Source: Membranihabitans maritimus
Lineage (GTDB): Bacteria; Bacteroidota; Bacteroidia; Chitinophagales; Saprospiraceae
Assembly: GCF_021729145.1 (NCBI RefSeq)
Contig: NZ_JAJSLW010000007.1
Coordinates: forward strand, 199,067 to 263,066
Length of the DNA stretch: 64,000 nt
Reading direction: 5' to 3'
Below are positions 8,964 through 18,522 of the stretch, piece after piece; position 1 is the stretch's first letter; every line of letters starts with the position of its first letter. Below the pieces are notes generated by a model. It ran no database searches, was not told the DNA's origin, and saw only the letters and a list, made by a program, of their open reading frames with translations. Both the position numbers and the translations under genes were made by a program.

Positions 8964-10199
8964 TTATTTTACATGAATTTCAAAGTGATCCTTTGAATTA
9001 TCATCATATCGGAGATACACATTGTACTTTCCGATGGGTAATACTAATATCCCTTGCGACATAGCATCTTTCTGCACCTCTATTATATCCATCGGAACGG
9101 CATTTATCTTTTCGTCAAGCTTAACAGCCCTCACAACACAAGGCAATCTCTCCCTATCCAGTCGATCTGTAATATCGACATATTTATATCCTTGCTGTTT
9201 GACCCAATCCGGCCGGCCGTTGTTATATTTCGTTCGCGGATGATACACCAGGTAATCATATTTCAGTGAATCAATTCCATATAAATCTTTCGAAGAGACA
9301 AACATTTCTTCTTTAAATTCCAGGTGATCATAATAAATATTGTATCCCGGGAGTAAATAATCCGATAATATTACCTGGTTTACAGTTAAAGGATCGATGT
9401 CCGTCATTTTTTTTAGATAGCCCGCCATATATGTAAAGTCCGGATATTGATCATTTAATTTTATTGTATCTTTTTCTATTAAATGATCATATCCGCAAAA
9501 AATAACGATTCGCGCATCCGGATCTTGCGCAAGAACCCGGGCGATATTTTGTGCTTGTTTACGTTCCCGTGGTATCCCGGATGGCCCTTTTTCGTATCCA
9601 AAAATCCGAAATCCCGATTGAATAGCACTTCGTATCAAATTTCCAAATTGCGGCTCCTTTATGTAATACCCACTATATCCACTGACAATAGGATAGCCGC
9701 GATCTCGTAATAAAGTATCCATCATGGTGCGGGTGGTATCCTGATAGTTGGGAGTCAATCCTTCAAAGCCAATGTAATTATATCCCATTTTCTTCAGTTT
9801 GGGCAGAAGGCCGGTCACAAAGACCCGATGCCTGGGTAGATGGTGCGCCTCATTAAAAATGACGATTTTCTCATCGCTCAAAATATCATAAAAGTCATCC
9901 ATAGGCTTGAAATAATTTTCCGCCCCTTTTATCCTATTTATAATATCTTCCCTTCCAATTTTCACTTTCCTACTATGGGAGTACCAATGAATAGCTTTTA
10001 TATTATTTCCAATAAAAGAATATAATGCAGCTACTTTTTGGCCATTTTCACTTTTCTTCCACACACTATCTAGCTCAGAAGACGAAAGATATTCGTCATA
10101 AAAATCCTGACCATATATTGAGCAATGCAACAGAACCGTCAACAACATGACAGCTGCCCCTTTCCTTATTACATCGTTATAAAAACTATATCTTTTCAT
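8964..10199 (-). CDS. Secreted EreA/ChaN-like fold protein of unknown function
   Basis: The 411-residue protein has an N-terminal signal peptide (hydrophobic stretch AAVMLLTVLLHCSIYG, cleavage before QDFYD). The core resembles the erythromycin esterase/ChaN/TraB-type fold: a first-strand motif NEAHHLPRHRVF, then YNYIGFEGL, and a late strand IVIFCGYDHLIEKD that would bring Glu/His pairs together. Families with this layout include macrolide esterases, haem-binding ChaN and metalloproteases, so no reaction can be named. It stands alone, convergent with the reductase gene. Confidence 0.6.
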   Translation of the reverse strand: MKRYSFYNDVIRKGAAVMLLTVLLHCSIYGQDFYDEYLSSSELDSVWKKSENGQKVAALYSFIGNNIKAIHWYSHSRKVKIGREDIINRIKGAENYFKPMDDFYDILSDEKIVIFNEAHHLPRHRVFVTGLLPKLKKMGYNYIGFEGLTPNYQDTTRTMMDTLLRDRGYPIVSGYSGYYIKEPQFGNLIRSAIQSGFRIFGYEKGPSGIPRERKQAQNIARVLAQDPDARIVIFCGYDHLIEKDTIKLNDQYPDFTYMAGYLKKMTDIDPLTVNQVILSDYLLPGYNIYYDHLEFKEEMFVSSKDLYGIDSLKYDYLVYHPRTKYNNGRPDWVKQQGYKYVDITDRLDRERLPCVVRAVKLDEKINAVPMDIIEVQKDAMSQGILVLPIGKYNVYLRYDDNSKDHFEIHVK

Positions 10200-10671
10200 T
10201 AGTTAATCAATCGGTCTGCAATTGATTCAATATTAATTCCGTTCACCCTTGAACAATAGTCTTAGTGGATAATTGCACCTCTTCCATTAGTATATTTTAC
10301 AAAGAGTTATATCCATATTATAATGCGGCAACTCTACCTTTTTTGCCATATTCTCATCACTGAAATATCTGTGTCCTTCTGGCATAGACGACAGATTCCA
10401 CGTTATTATCTTACAAAAAATAAGAAAATCATGTGCTGAAAGTATTTCATCAAGTAGGTCTTATATCTTTACTAGTCATTAGAAATTTATATAATTCCAG
10501 TAAAACCAACCCCATACACCGTTATAACATAAAGAAATAAAATTAGAAAAAAGATCAATAAAACACAATAAAAACCGAATAAAACCAAAAATTAACAATA
10601 TAACATCTTACTTTACTCATTTAACAGGATAGGAAATCATTCAATTATTATTACGCATAAAAACACTCACC
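10200..10671. other. AT-rich divergent intergenic region
   Basis: The region separates the start of the EreA/ChaN-like gene from the start of the MscS gene and must hold both promoters. I see no reading frame, strong hairpin or exact TAnnTTTG box that I could assign with confidence. Confidence 0.4.
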
Positions 10672-11580
10672 TTGATTGAAAATATAAAAAATTGGCTTAC
10701 TGAGCACCCCGAATCCACAGGGATCATCAAATATTTGGTATGGATCATTATCATTTTCTTTTTTATTAATTGGTTGAGAAGATTTTTAAAGAAAAGACTA
10801 CCGGATAATGCTATTAAATACAAAGCTCAAAAAGGTATAGAGGTAGTAGGGTATTTCCTCGTCCTCCTTATTACTATTTCCTATTTTACGGGAAGCATCA
10901 AGGACTTAGGACTTGCCATAGGATTGTTGACTGCGGGGATAACCCTCACCTTGCAAGAACTTTTTTTGAGTATAGCCGGATCATTTTATATTTTCTTTGT
11001 CCGTGTTTACAAGCCAGGGGACCGAATTGAAATAAACGGTATAAAAGGGGATGTAATAGATATTGATAGCATATATACAACAATGATGGAAATAGGTCAG
11101 TGGGTATCAAGCGATAATTATAGCGGTCGAATAGTCAAACTCAGTAATGCTTTTGTTTTCAAAAGTCCCGTCTACAATTATTCCCAGGATTTCCCATTTG
11201 TCTGGGACGAATTCAATTTACCTATCCGGTACGGCTCGGATACCGATCTGGCCAAAAGTATAGTAATTGCTGTTGCCAGGGATATATTATCAAAATATGT
11301 CAATGAATCCGTCTCAACATGGAAAGATGTAGTCGACAAATATTACGTAGAGGATGCTCAGGTCGATCCTCTACTCGCCATCACCCTGACAGATAATTGG
11401 ATTCAATTCAACCTCAGGTATATTGTAGATTATAAAAAAAGGAGAATGACCAGGCATCAGCTTCAAGAACAAATTTGGGAACGAATTGATCAAACGGATG
11501 GAAAAGTAAAACTCGCCTCGGCTACTTTTGAAATTGTCAAGATCCCCCCTATAGAATACAACAATAGAATCAAGGAATGA
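10672..11580 (+). CDS. Small-conductance mechanosensitive channel (MscS family)
   Basis: The 302-residue protein has three N-terminal membrane segments. The pore-lining helix and beta domain of MscS follow: GLAIGLLTAGITLTLQEL, then SIAGSFYIFFVRVYKPGDRIEI and the GDVIDIDSIYTTMMEIG stretch. MscS channels open on membrane tension and release solutes in hypo-osmotic shock. The start is taken as TTG 10672, because no ATG lies near the N-terminus in this frame. It is monocistronic. Confidence 0.88.
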   Translation: MIENIKNWLTEHPESTGIIKYLVWIIIIFFFINWLRRFLKKRLPDNAIKYKAQKGIEVVGYFLVLLITISYFTGSIKDLGLAIGLLTAGITLTLQELFLSIAGSFYIFFVRVYKPGDRIEINGIKGDVIDIDSIYTTMMEIGQWVSSDNYSGRIVKLSNAFVFKSPVYNYSQDFPFVWDEFNLPIRYGSDTDLAKSIVIAVARDILSKYVNESVSTWKDVVDKYYVEDAQVDPLLAITLTDNWIQFNLRYIVDYKKRRMTRHQLQEQIWERIDQTDGKVKLASATFEIVKIPPIEYNNRIKE

Positions 11581-11813
11581 AAACAATTTTCATTAAATGC
11601 CGGTTGGAGCCAAATTCTTCACATTAAACCCTACAATGGAAAGGCTTGGATTTCAAAATGTGTGTTCCTTGAATCTTCCGGGATACAAATTAGCCACTTG
11701 CGATTGTAAAGGATAAAAAATATCGAAAGGTAAAACAAGTAATTCTATTTATTAAAAAGAAGTATTCATCACCGAATCACAGCGGATTGCAGCCAGGCAT
11801 CGTTGATCATTAT

Positions 11814-12641
11814 ATGAAATACCAACAATATGATATTCCTCTACCTTTGTCTAATTATATCGACCGCATATTTCACTACAAAAATTTTATTCCCGACCAT
11901 AGCATTGAACGGGTAGTGCCGACTGGGAATATTTTTCTCCTTATTGAATTGGACGGGTTCGAACGCAGTACCTATGATGACGATCTCAATCCCGATGGAT
12001 ACTTCCGAAATAGCTGGGTATCGGGAATACAAAAAGCCCATATAAATATCTCCGCCCACCGCGATTCTGAAATGATGGTTATCCAATTCAAACCCGATGG
12101 AGCAATGCCCTTTTTCCATCGACCGGTTCATGAATTAACGGATTCCATCCGGTCGACAGACTATTACTTTGGCTCCTCGATACATTTATTAAGAGAAGCT
12201 ATTTTGAAAAAATCAGAGGTTAATGGGAAATTTCAACTAGTCGAACGGTGGCTCAGCGACATTATAGACCAACAATATAGCACCCCACAAGAAATTAGCC
12301 AAATGATAGATCTACTCACCAATGCTCCCTTTTCCAGGCACCATGACCTTATAAACACATATCCCAAAACACAAAAAAACCTTATCAACCAATTCAAAAA
12401 ATATTGTGGTATTTCCCCCAAAGTATTGCATAGGATTTTCCGGTTCAATGCGCTTTTGAATATTATCCATGAAAAGGAAAAAATAGTATGGACAGATATT
12501 GTGTATGAAACGGGCTACACCGACCAATCACATTTTATTAAAGAATTCCAACGATTTAGTGGGTTCAATCCTTCTAAATATATAGAGAACAATTACAATG
12601 ACTCTCTACCAAATTTTTTTCCCCTTGATCGGGAAGGTTAA
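11814..12641 (+). CDS. AraC-family transcriptional regulator
   Basis: About 275 residues from ATG 11814 (the frame extends to TTG 11787). The N-terminal half resembles the DUF6597-type sensor common in Bacteroidota (LPLSNYIDRIFHYKNF). The C-terminal half is an AraC double HTH, with GISPKVLHRIFRFNALL and YTDQSHFIKEFQRFSGFNPS. It is 53 bp upstream of a DUF1761 membrane protein in the same direction, so that gene is a plausible target. The effector is unknown. Confidence 0.85.
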   Translation: MKYQQYDIPLPLSNYIDRIFHYKNFIPDHSIERVVPTGNIFLLIELDGFERSTYDDDLNPDGYFRNSWVSGIQKAHINISAHRDSEMMVIQFKPDGAMPFFHRPVHELTDSIRSTDYYFGSSIHLLREAILKKSEVNGKFQLVERWLSDIIDQQYSTPQEISQMIDLLTNAPFSRHHDLINTYPKTQKNLINQFKKYCGISPKVLHRIFRFNALLNIIHEKEKIVWTDIVYETGYTDQSHFIKEFQRFSGFNPSKYIENNYNDSLPNFFPLDREG

Positions 12642-12694
12642 TTTTTTACAATACTTTACCGGTTTCGCTATTTACATTTACCAGAAAATAGAAT

Positions 12695-13102
12695 ATGGAT
12701 CTATCTACACTCAACATTTGGGCTATTATCGTAGCAGCCACTTCAAATTTTTTAATTGGTGGACTTTGGTATTCCCCCGCTCTTTTCGGTAAAATATGGA
12801 TGCAAGCCAACGGGTTCAGGGAAGATGATGTAAAGCGTGGGACTCCTCTCAAAATATTTGGTTTTACTTTTCTCTTTTCTATGATTATGGCATTTAATCT
12901 TGCCATATTTCTCAATGAAGAAAGCACGACTGGTGCCTGGGGAATGATGGCAGGACTTCTGGCAGGCGGAGGCTGGGCAACCATGGCCGTGTGGGTTATC
13001 GGACAATTCGAAAGAAGGCCTACTTCCTACTTATTGGTTCACGGTGGATATGTCACGTTGAGTTTTATGGTCATGGGTTGGATTTTAGGAGCTTGGAGGT
13101 AA
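12695..13102 (+). CDS. DUF1761 family membrane protein
   Basis: 135 residues with four predicted membrane helices. The N-terminal signature of DUF1761 is clear: NFLIGGLWYSPALFGKIW, followed by a polar loop and a second helical hairpin (GMMAGLLAGGGWATMAVWVI). The family has no established function. It follows the AraC gene closely and may be co-transcribed with it. Confidence 0.8.
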   Translation: MDLSTLNIWAIIVAATSNFLIGGLWYSPALFGKIWMQANGFREDDVKRGTPLKIFGFTFLFSMIMAFNLAIFLNEESTTGAWGMMAGLLAGGGWATMAVWVIGQFERRPTSYLLVHGGYVTLSFMVMGWILGAWR

Positions 13103-13251
13103 TATTTCTGCAAAAATAAAAACCCAAAGTATTACCAAACCTATCGCAGGTCATTTCGGACAATATAAAGTATACTGAGTCATATTCAATTCTCTTTCAA
13201 AAGTTATTTAGCTTTTCCGCGACTGATTTAACTTTACATTCTCCTACATAC

Positions 13252-13282
13252 AAAAAAAGAGGCCTAACATTATAGGCCTCTT
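13252..13282 (-). terminator. Strong intrinsic terminator, minus strand
   Basis: AAGAGGCCTA (13257-13266) pairs with TAGGCCTCTT (13273-13282): a 10-bp perfect stem with a 6-base loop. Read on the minus strand, the stem is followed by a run of seven Ts (A tract at 13252-13258 on plus). The plus-strand side has no T tract, so it points to a minus-strand transcript coming from above 13282, where no annotated gene lies. Confidence 0.6.
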
Positions 13283-13400
13283 CACACATCTTGTAACCCT
13301 AAAGATGAGATTAGCTCATGGACGATTTGAATTGAATCGTATACCTCATACTTAAAACTCTATGGCCCATGAGTTTTCTTTCAGAATAAAATTTTATTCT
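13283..13400 (-). ncRNA. Predicted structured minus-strand transcript with a 12-codon ORF
   Basis: Upstream of the terminator, the minus strand holds nested inverted repeats: CTCATGG (13315-13321) with CCATGAG (13367-13373), enclosing ACGATT (13322-13327) with AATCGT (13335-13340). Between them an ATG at 13349 opens a 12-residue frame, MRYTIQFKSSMS, that stops at 13311. An 18-bp perfect palindrome, AGAATAAAATTTTATTCT, lies at 13383-13400. Together these look like a small RNA or a leader-peptide unit, but I know no family match and see no promoter box. Confidence 0.35.
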
Positions 13401-14165
13401 ATCAGGGTGTGTTTTCAGTTGATATTTTATATATCTCCATCGGGTAAAAGAGATAGCAAGCCATTTGGTTTAGCTTTCTTAAAGGGACTGTAAATATGAT
13501 TTATTAATTTATCATTTCCAAATAATTTAAATTACAATATAATTAGAAAAACAATTTTAGGTATCTAATAGCACTGAATAGATAAAAATTAATATAAAAT
13601 TCTATAATAATCCTATCTTAATTAATCAATCTGGCTTATTATGGAAACAATATTCTAGATTTAGGTCGAAAATTATGGACTTCTCTTTTCCTTTTTGTAT
13701 ACGGTAAAGTAGATTGCAATTCAGTGGCAATGCTTTAACTCTTCACTATATTATTCCTCAAGTTGAATAATTATGGGGATCCTAACCCGGATAATATAAA
13801 ATTCAATATTTATCTATGGACTACGAAAACGAAGTCAATTTATTCACTATAACTTCTTACAATCATTAAATGGTCAATTATAACCGAAAGGTAAAACTTT
13901 CTATTTAATGAAGGCAGGAATTAGTATTCAGATACTTGAATTATATCCTTTTAACTACAATGGGTTGTTGCCACTATTCTTTACAACAATAGACAGGGCC
14001 TACCATTCTGTTCATTCGATTAATACTATTACATTAAATGGCTTTTCCACGAAAATATCGTTAAAAACACTATCCATAGCCGCGGCTACGCATGTTTTTT
14101 GGCTTGGACTAAAAGAAAATCCACTTCAAGTTTAAGCTGCATCCTATAATCTACTTTGTATTATT
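13401..14165. other. 765-bp AT-rich gap without a supported gene
   Basis: The stretch has no convincing coding sequence. A 75-codon plus-strand frame at 13908-14135 has no family features and irregular codon use compared with its neighbours. Apart from the promoter box of the M14 gene at its right end, nothing stands out. Confidence 0.4.
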
Positions 14166-14173
14166 TATCTTTG
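14166..14173 (+). promoter_or_regulatory. Candidate -7 element of the M14 peptidase gene
   Basis: TATCTTTG matches the Bacteroidota -7 consensus TAnnTTTG exactly, 28 bp before the ATG at 14202. No TTG is found at the expected -33 distance, so the call rests on the -7 box and its position alone. Confidence 0.4.
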
Positions 14174-14201
14174 AAGCATTTCTCATTAGTTAAAGTTTTC
14201 T

Positions 14202-16709
14202 ATGAAACACCTCTTTTTCTTAATTGCATTCCTGTACTTCTCCAACTCTTTCTCCCAAATTCCACTGTCCTATTATTTGCCAAATACGCGAAATCTCGAC
14301 ACGAAAATAACCAGTCCGGAGGAATTTTTAGGGTTTCAAATCGGGGAATGGCATGTAAATCACAGTCAGCTATTGTACTACATGCGGACACTTGCCAATG
14401 AATCGGAGCGCATCCAATATGTTGAACACGGGAAAACCCACGAAAACCGTCCCCTTTTTGCCCTTATCATTACCGACCCGGAAAATCAAAAAAATCTGGA
14501 ATCCATAAAAAAAGAACATATAAAAATATCAACTCCAGGACAGGAAAAATCTGTTGAGATCGAAAAGGAACCGTTAGTGATATGGCAAGGATACTCCATT
14601 CATGGGAACGAAGCATCCGGATCTAATGCCGCCATGTTAGCTGCTTATTATTTAGCTGCCTCTAATACCCGTGAAATCAAAGATATTCTGGAAAATACGG
14701 TAATTATTTTTTATCCCAGTTTCAATCCGGATGGACTGCAGCGATTTTCGTCATGGGTAAATCGTCATAAAAATAAAGTGCTCACTCCGGATAATCAAGA
14801 CCGCGAATACGAAGAAGTTTGGCCAGGGGGAAGAACCAACCATTACTGGTTTGACCTGAACCGTGATTGGCTGCCGCTTCAACAACCCGAAAGCAAAGCT
14901 AAAATAGCCCTTTTCCAGGAATGGCGTCCAAATATTCTGACCGATCATCACGAAATGGGAACTAACTCTTCCTTCTTTTTCCAACCGGGAATCCCGTCAC
15001 GGACCCATCCACTCACTCCAAAGATCAACCAAGAACTAACCGAAGAAATTGGTAAATTCCACAGCCAATCTCTGGATAGCATAGGATCATTATATTATTC
15101 AAAGGAAAATTACGACGATTTCTACTATGGTAAAGGTTCTACATACCCTGACATCCAGGGCTGTATCGGTATCCTATTCGAACAAGCCAGTTCCCGTGGT
15201 CATATCCAGCATTCGGCAAATGGAATTCTGACTTTTCCCTTTACCATCCGAAACCAATTTGTCACTTCCCTTTCTACATTGAGGGCAGGATTAAAACTGA
15301 GACAAGAGCTTCTTTCCTATCAACGCGATTTTTATAAAAATATAAAGGGCAATAAGGAAGGATATGTTTTTGGAGGAAATAGGGATTCCTATAAAACCTA
15401 TAAATTGGCTGAGATTTTAAAAGCACATACCATTGATTTCTACGAGCTGCGAGAAAATATAGAGGTAGACAATCAGACTTTTACTCCGGAATCCTCATTT
15501 TATGTTCCCCTGGACCAACGACAACAAACTCTGGTAAAAGCCATTTTTGAAACCAATTCTTCTTTTCAGGACAGTTTGTTTTACGATGTATCCGCCTGGA
15601 CCTTTCCCCTGGCGTTTAACCTCCCCTATCAAAAAGTAAGTAATGTCAAGGCGAAGGTAAAAGTATCCGATCTAAGATTTCCTTCAACATCGTTTTCAAC
15701 AGACGCAACATACGCATATCTTATCCCCTGGAATCAATACTTGGCACCGAAAGCCCTATTTCGCCTTCTCGATGCCGGAATTCGTGTAAAAGTGGGTCAA
15801 AAACCCTTTGCTTTCAATGGAATAGATTACAGCTATGGAACGTTGATGATACCTTTGCAAAACCAGGATAAAAACACCATTGAAAAAATATTAGGCATCG
15901 TGTGTAAAGAGGACGGTCTGGCTGTCAATGCTATATCCACAGGTGCAACCAAAAAGGTCAACCTTGGCAGTCTGAATTTCCAAACCGTCCGAAAACCCAA
16001 TATCGCAATTATAGTGGGAGAAGGCACCTCATCTTCAGGATCTGGAGAAGCATGGCATTTGCTGGATACCCGATATGAGATACCAATTACTAAACTGGAC
16101 GGCAGCCAATTTTCTTCATTCGATCTCACTCCCTATAATGTAATTATCCTGGCCGGTGGTAGAATTTCCAGTTTCGATAAAAATAAATTTCAGCAATGGA
16201 TCCGGAAGGGCGGAACCTTTATTACTATGGGATCTGCCGGGAAATGGATTTCCGGTCAAAACATTGGCAAATTTACCTATAAGGACTCCCCGTCAGAAAA
16301 GGAAGTTCCGGTAAATTATGCCGGTATTGGCGATTACTACGGGGCCCGATATACTGGCGGGAGTATTATGCAGACAAAGATTGATCCCAGCCATCCCATA
16401 CTATTTGGCTTCGAACAGGAGTTCCTTCCGGTGTTCAAAAACAACAATTATGTATTCGAACCATCGGAACAACAATTTAAAAATCCATTGACCTATACGG
16501 AGAGCCCCTTGATCAGCGGGTACCTTCATTCTTCCAACAGGGAAATAATTAGCAAGGGAAGCGCCCTGCAGGTTGGCGGGGAAGGCCGGGGAAGAATTAT
16601 CAATTTTGCTGACAATCCCAATTTCCGGGCTTTTTGGTACGGAACGAACAAACTATTTGCCAATGCCATCTTTTTTGGTCACATGGTCAGTGGAAGAGCA
16701 GTGAATTAA
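14202..16709 (+). CDS. Secreted M14-family zinc carboxypeptidase
   Basis: This 835-residue protein has a signal peptide (LFFLIAFLYFSNSFSQ). The M14 zinc site is intact: His134 and Glu137 in HGNEASG, and a third His at 249/250 in DHHEMG. The likely catalytic Glu is residue 327 in GILFEQASSRG. The FNPDGLQRF and FDLNRDWLPLQQPE motifs are also typical. The remaining ~450 residues include a ThuA/glutamine-amidotransferase-like stretch (YNVIILAGGRI). Such enzymes trim peptides outside the cell or in the periplasm. It is monocistronic with its own -7 box. Confidence 0.88.
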   Translation: MKHLFFLIAFLYFSNSFSQIPLSYYLPNTRNLDTKITSPEEFLGFQIGEWHVNHSQLLYYMRTLANESERIQYVEHGKTHENRPLFALIITDPENQKNLESIKKEHIKISTPGQEKSVEIEKEPLVIWQGYSIHGNEASGSNAAMLAAYYLAASNTREIKDILENTVIIFYPSFNPDGLQRFSSWVNRHKNKVLTPDNQDREYEEVWPGGRTNHYWFDLNRDWLPLQQPESKAKIALFQEWRPNILTDHHEMGTNSSFFFQPGIPSRTHPLTPKINQELTEEIGKFHSQSLDSIGSLYYSKENYDDFYYGKGSTYPDIQGCIGILFEQASSRGHIQHSANGILTFPFTIRNQFVTSLSTLRAGLKLRQELLSYQRDFYKNIKGNKEGYVFGGNRDSYKTYKLAEILKAHTIDFYELRENIEVDNQTFTPESSFYVPLDQRQQTLVKAIFETNSSFQDSLFYDVSAWTFPLAFNLPYQKVSNVKAKVKVSDLRFPSTSFSTDATYAYLIPWNQYLAPKALFRLLDAGIRVKVGQKPFAFNGIDYSYGTLMIPLQNQDKNTIEKILGIVCKEDGLAVNAISTGATKKVNLGSLNFQTVRKPNIAIIVGEGTSSSGSGEAWHLLDTRYEIPITKLDGSQFSSFDLTPYNVIILAGGRISSFDKNKFQQWIRKGGTFITMGSAGKWISGQNIGKFTYKDSPSEKEVPVNYAGIGDYYGARYTGGSIMQTKIDPSHPILFGFEQEFLPVFKNNNYVFEPSEQQFKNPLTYTESPLISGYLHSSNREIISKGSALQVGGEGRGRIINFADNPNFRAFWYGTNKLFANAIFFGHMVSGRAVN

Positions 16710-16867
16710 GTTGGGTATTAGGAGGTCATGAACTTTGGGCATTCGGATTTTGGGATAATCAACTACCTCAGGTTTAAGAAATCTACTTTGGGGGATATGT
16801 ACTCGTAAGAAAAACTTTTTTAGTGAAAAATTTCTTAATTTAAAGACCACTTAAAATCAGAAAGTCC

Positions 16868-18325
16868 ATGAAGTCTTTAATTCACCACCAATCCAGGGAT
16901 ACAATTTCCATATTACTTTTCTTCGCTTTTTCATTTTGTGCATGTCAAAATTCAAATACTATATCTGACGAAATAAAAATTTCGGGAATTGTAAAAAGTA
17001 ATAATTCAGACAGCATTTACCTGGTAACCGATCATTACATCAATAGGAAATCTTCTCATATAGATCATAATGGGGCTTTCGCCTTTAACTCCAAATTGGC
17101 AGAGTCAAAATATGTAATTTTAAATATCTCCAGAAACTCATTTCCAATCTATATAGAACCCGGGGACAGTATATACGTTATTATAGATAATCCGGACCTA
17201 CTACGTCCCAATCTTAAATTTAAAGGATCCAACGTCAGACAAAATCAATTTACATATTCATTACGAAAATTAAATGATAGCTTAAAATTCACTTATATGG
17301 ATCAACACCAAACCGTTTTCACCAATTACCTCTTTTCATTACCCTATTTGGAATTTGACAAGATCACCAGCGAACTTAATGAAAAAACTATCGAGTATAT
17401 AGAAAAAAACGCCCAGGCTATCAATGACGCTGACTTTGTAGAATTACAAAAGAAATTCACCAATTGGAATTTCATTAATGACCATATAAAATATACAGGT
17501 ATTCATAATGCCATGACCCGTTATGAACCTGATTTCAAACCCATAACAAAAGAAATAATCAAGGACAAAATTGATCAAATTGATTTAAGTGACCATGATT
17601 TGATGAGATATCCCAACTTCCGGGAATATGTAAGAAATACCCTGGCAATAAGAGAAACTGAATCTCTATCAGAGTGGTATGAAAATTCTAACAAGTTCAA
17701 AATTAATTTTCAAAATGCTCAGGCTATCTCAGACCGAAAAATTAGGGATATGGCTCTTTATTCGACAATACTGGATTTCTTTAATGAAAACGAATATGGT
17801 AATATAACAACTGAATTAGAAGACTTTAAAAAACTAAATGGCAATAAAAATCATAATGAAATCATTTCTCAATTAGTAGAATCCATTAAATCTACAGAAC
17901 CCACAGGTGTAATACCGACAACAAGTCTAACTAACCTGAACGGCGATACCGTGGACCTCAAAACATTTTCAGACCTTCTGTACCTGGATTTTTGGGCTAC
18001 CTCGTGTAAACCTTGCATTGAAGAATACCCACATTTTCAACAGCTACAGGAGAAATATCAAAACCAACCCATACAATTCCTCAGCATTTCACTGGATTCG
18101 AGTATTGAAGATTGGCAACAGTTTATAACAAATAATAATTGGGGTGGGCTTCAATTGATAACTACAAAAGCATTTCAATCAGACATCGCTAAATTTTTCA
18201 ATATAACTACTATTCCCCGCTATGCTTTGATCGACAAAAACGGTATCGTTATAGACGGCAATGCGATGCATCCATCCCAATTCGAGATTCAAAAAGTCCT
18301 CGACGAGTTAATAAAGGAAAATTAA
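16868..18325 (+). CDS. TlpA-like thioredoxin-fold lipoprotein
   Basis: 485 residues. The N-terminus has a lipoprotein signal (AFSFCAC, likely lipidated Cys26), followed by a ~300-residue DUF4369-like and helical region. The C-terminal thioredoxin/AhpC-TSA domain has the redox pair Cys380-Lys-Pro-Cys383 (WATSCKPC) and a cis-Pro region TTIPRYALIDKNG. Such Bacteroidota proteins reduce or exchange disulfides in the periplasm. It stands alone and in tandem with the peptidase gene 158 bp away. Confidence 0.85.
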   Translation: MKSLIHHQSRDTISILLFFAFSFCACQNSNTISDEIKISGIVKSNNSDSIYLVTDHYINRKSSHIDHNGAFAFNSKLAESKYVILNISRNSFPIYIEPGDSIYVIIDNPDLLRPNLKFKGSNVRQNQFTYSLRKLNDSLKFTYMDQHQTVFTNYLFSLPYLEFDKITSELNEKTIEYIEKNAQAINDADFVELQKKFTNWNFINDHIKYTGIHNAMTRYEPDFKPITKEIIKDKIDQIDLSDHDLMRYPNFREYVRNTLAIRETESLSEWYENSNKFKINFQNAQAISDRKIRDMALYSTILDFFNENEYGNITTELEDFKKLNGNKNHNEIISQLVESIKSTEPTGVIPTTSLTNLNGDTVDLKTFSDLLYLDFWATSCKPCIEEYPHFQQLQEKYQNQPIQFLSISLDSSIEDWQQFITNNNWGGLQLITTKAFQSDIAKFFNITTIPRYALIDKNGIVIDGNAMHPSQFEIQKVLDELIKEN

Positions 18326-18410
18326 GTACTGTGAGCTATGAGCCTATAGAGGCTGCAAATTTATCAGTTTTTTAGACAGTAGACATTGAAGTAAATGCCA
18401 GACTACCTGA

Positions 18411-18522
18411 CTAACCTACTACCCCACTAACCTACTATCAGACTAACCTACTACCCCACTAACCTACTCCACCACTAACCTACTATCAGACTAACCCACT
18501 ACCCCACTAACCTACTCCACCA
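18411..18522. repeat. Seven 16-bp tandem repeats running into the pirin gene
   Basis: Seven contiguous 16-mers all start with CTAACCTACT (one CTAACCCACT) and end in one of three hexamers: ACCCCA (A), ATCAGA (B) or CCACCA (C). The order is A-B-A-C-B-A'-C, so a 48-bp B-A-C super-unit is present twice after a first A unit. The last unit (18507-18522) contains the stop codon and the last codons of the minus-strand pirin gene, so the array extends from the gap into coding sequence. Confidence 0.9.

Noticed and set aside
8846-9064. 72-codon plus-strand frame after the reductase gene
   Set aside because: It overlaps the ends of two well-supported genes and has no features of its own.
13908-14135. 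75-codon plus-strand frame in the gap before the M14 gene
   Set aside because: No family features and no promoter box at a suitable distance; it overlaps the approach to the next promoter.
18411-18522. Tandem 16-mers considered as a CRISPR array
   Set aside because: Units are contiguous with no unique spacers and no cas genes lie nearby; this is a simple tandem repeat.
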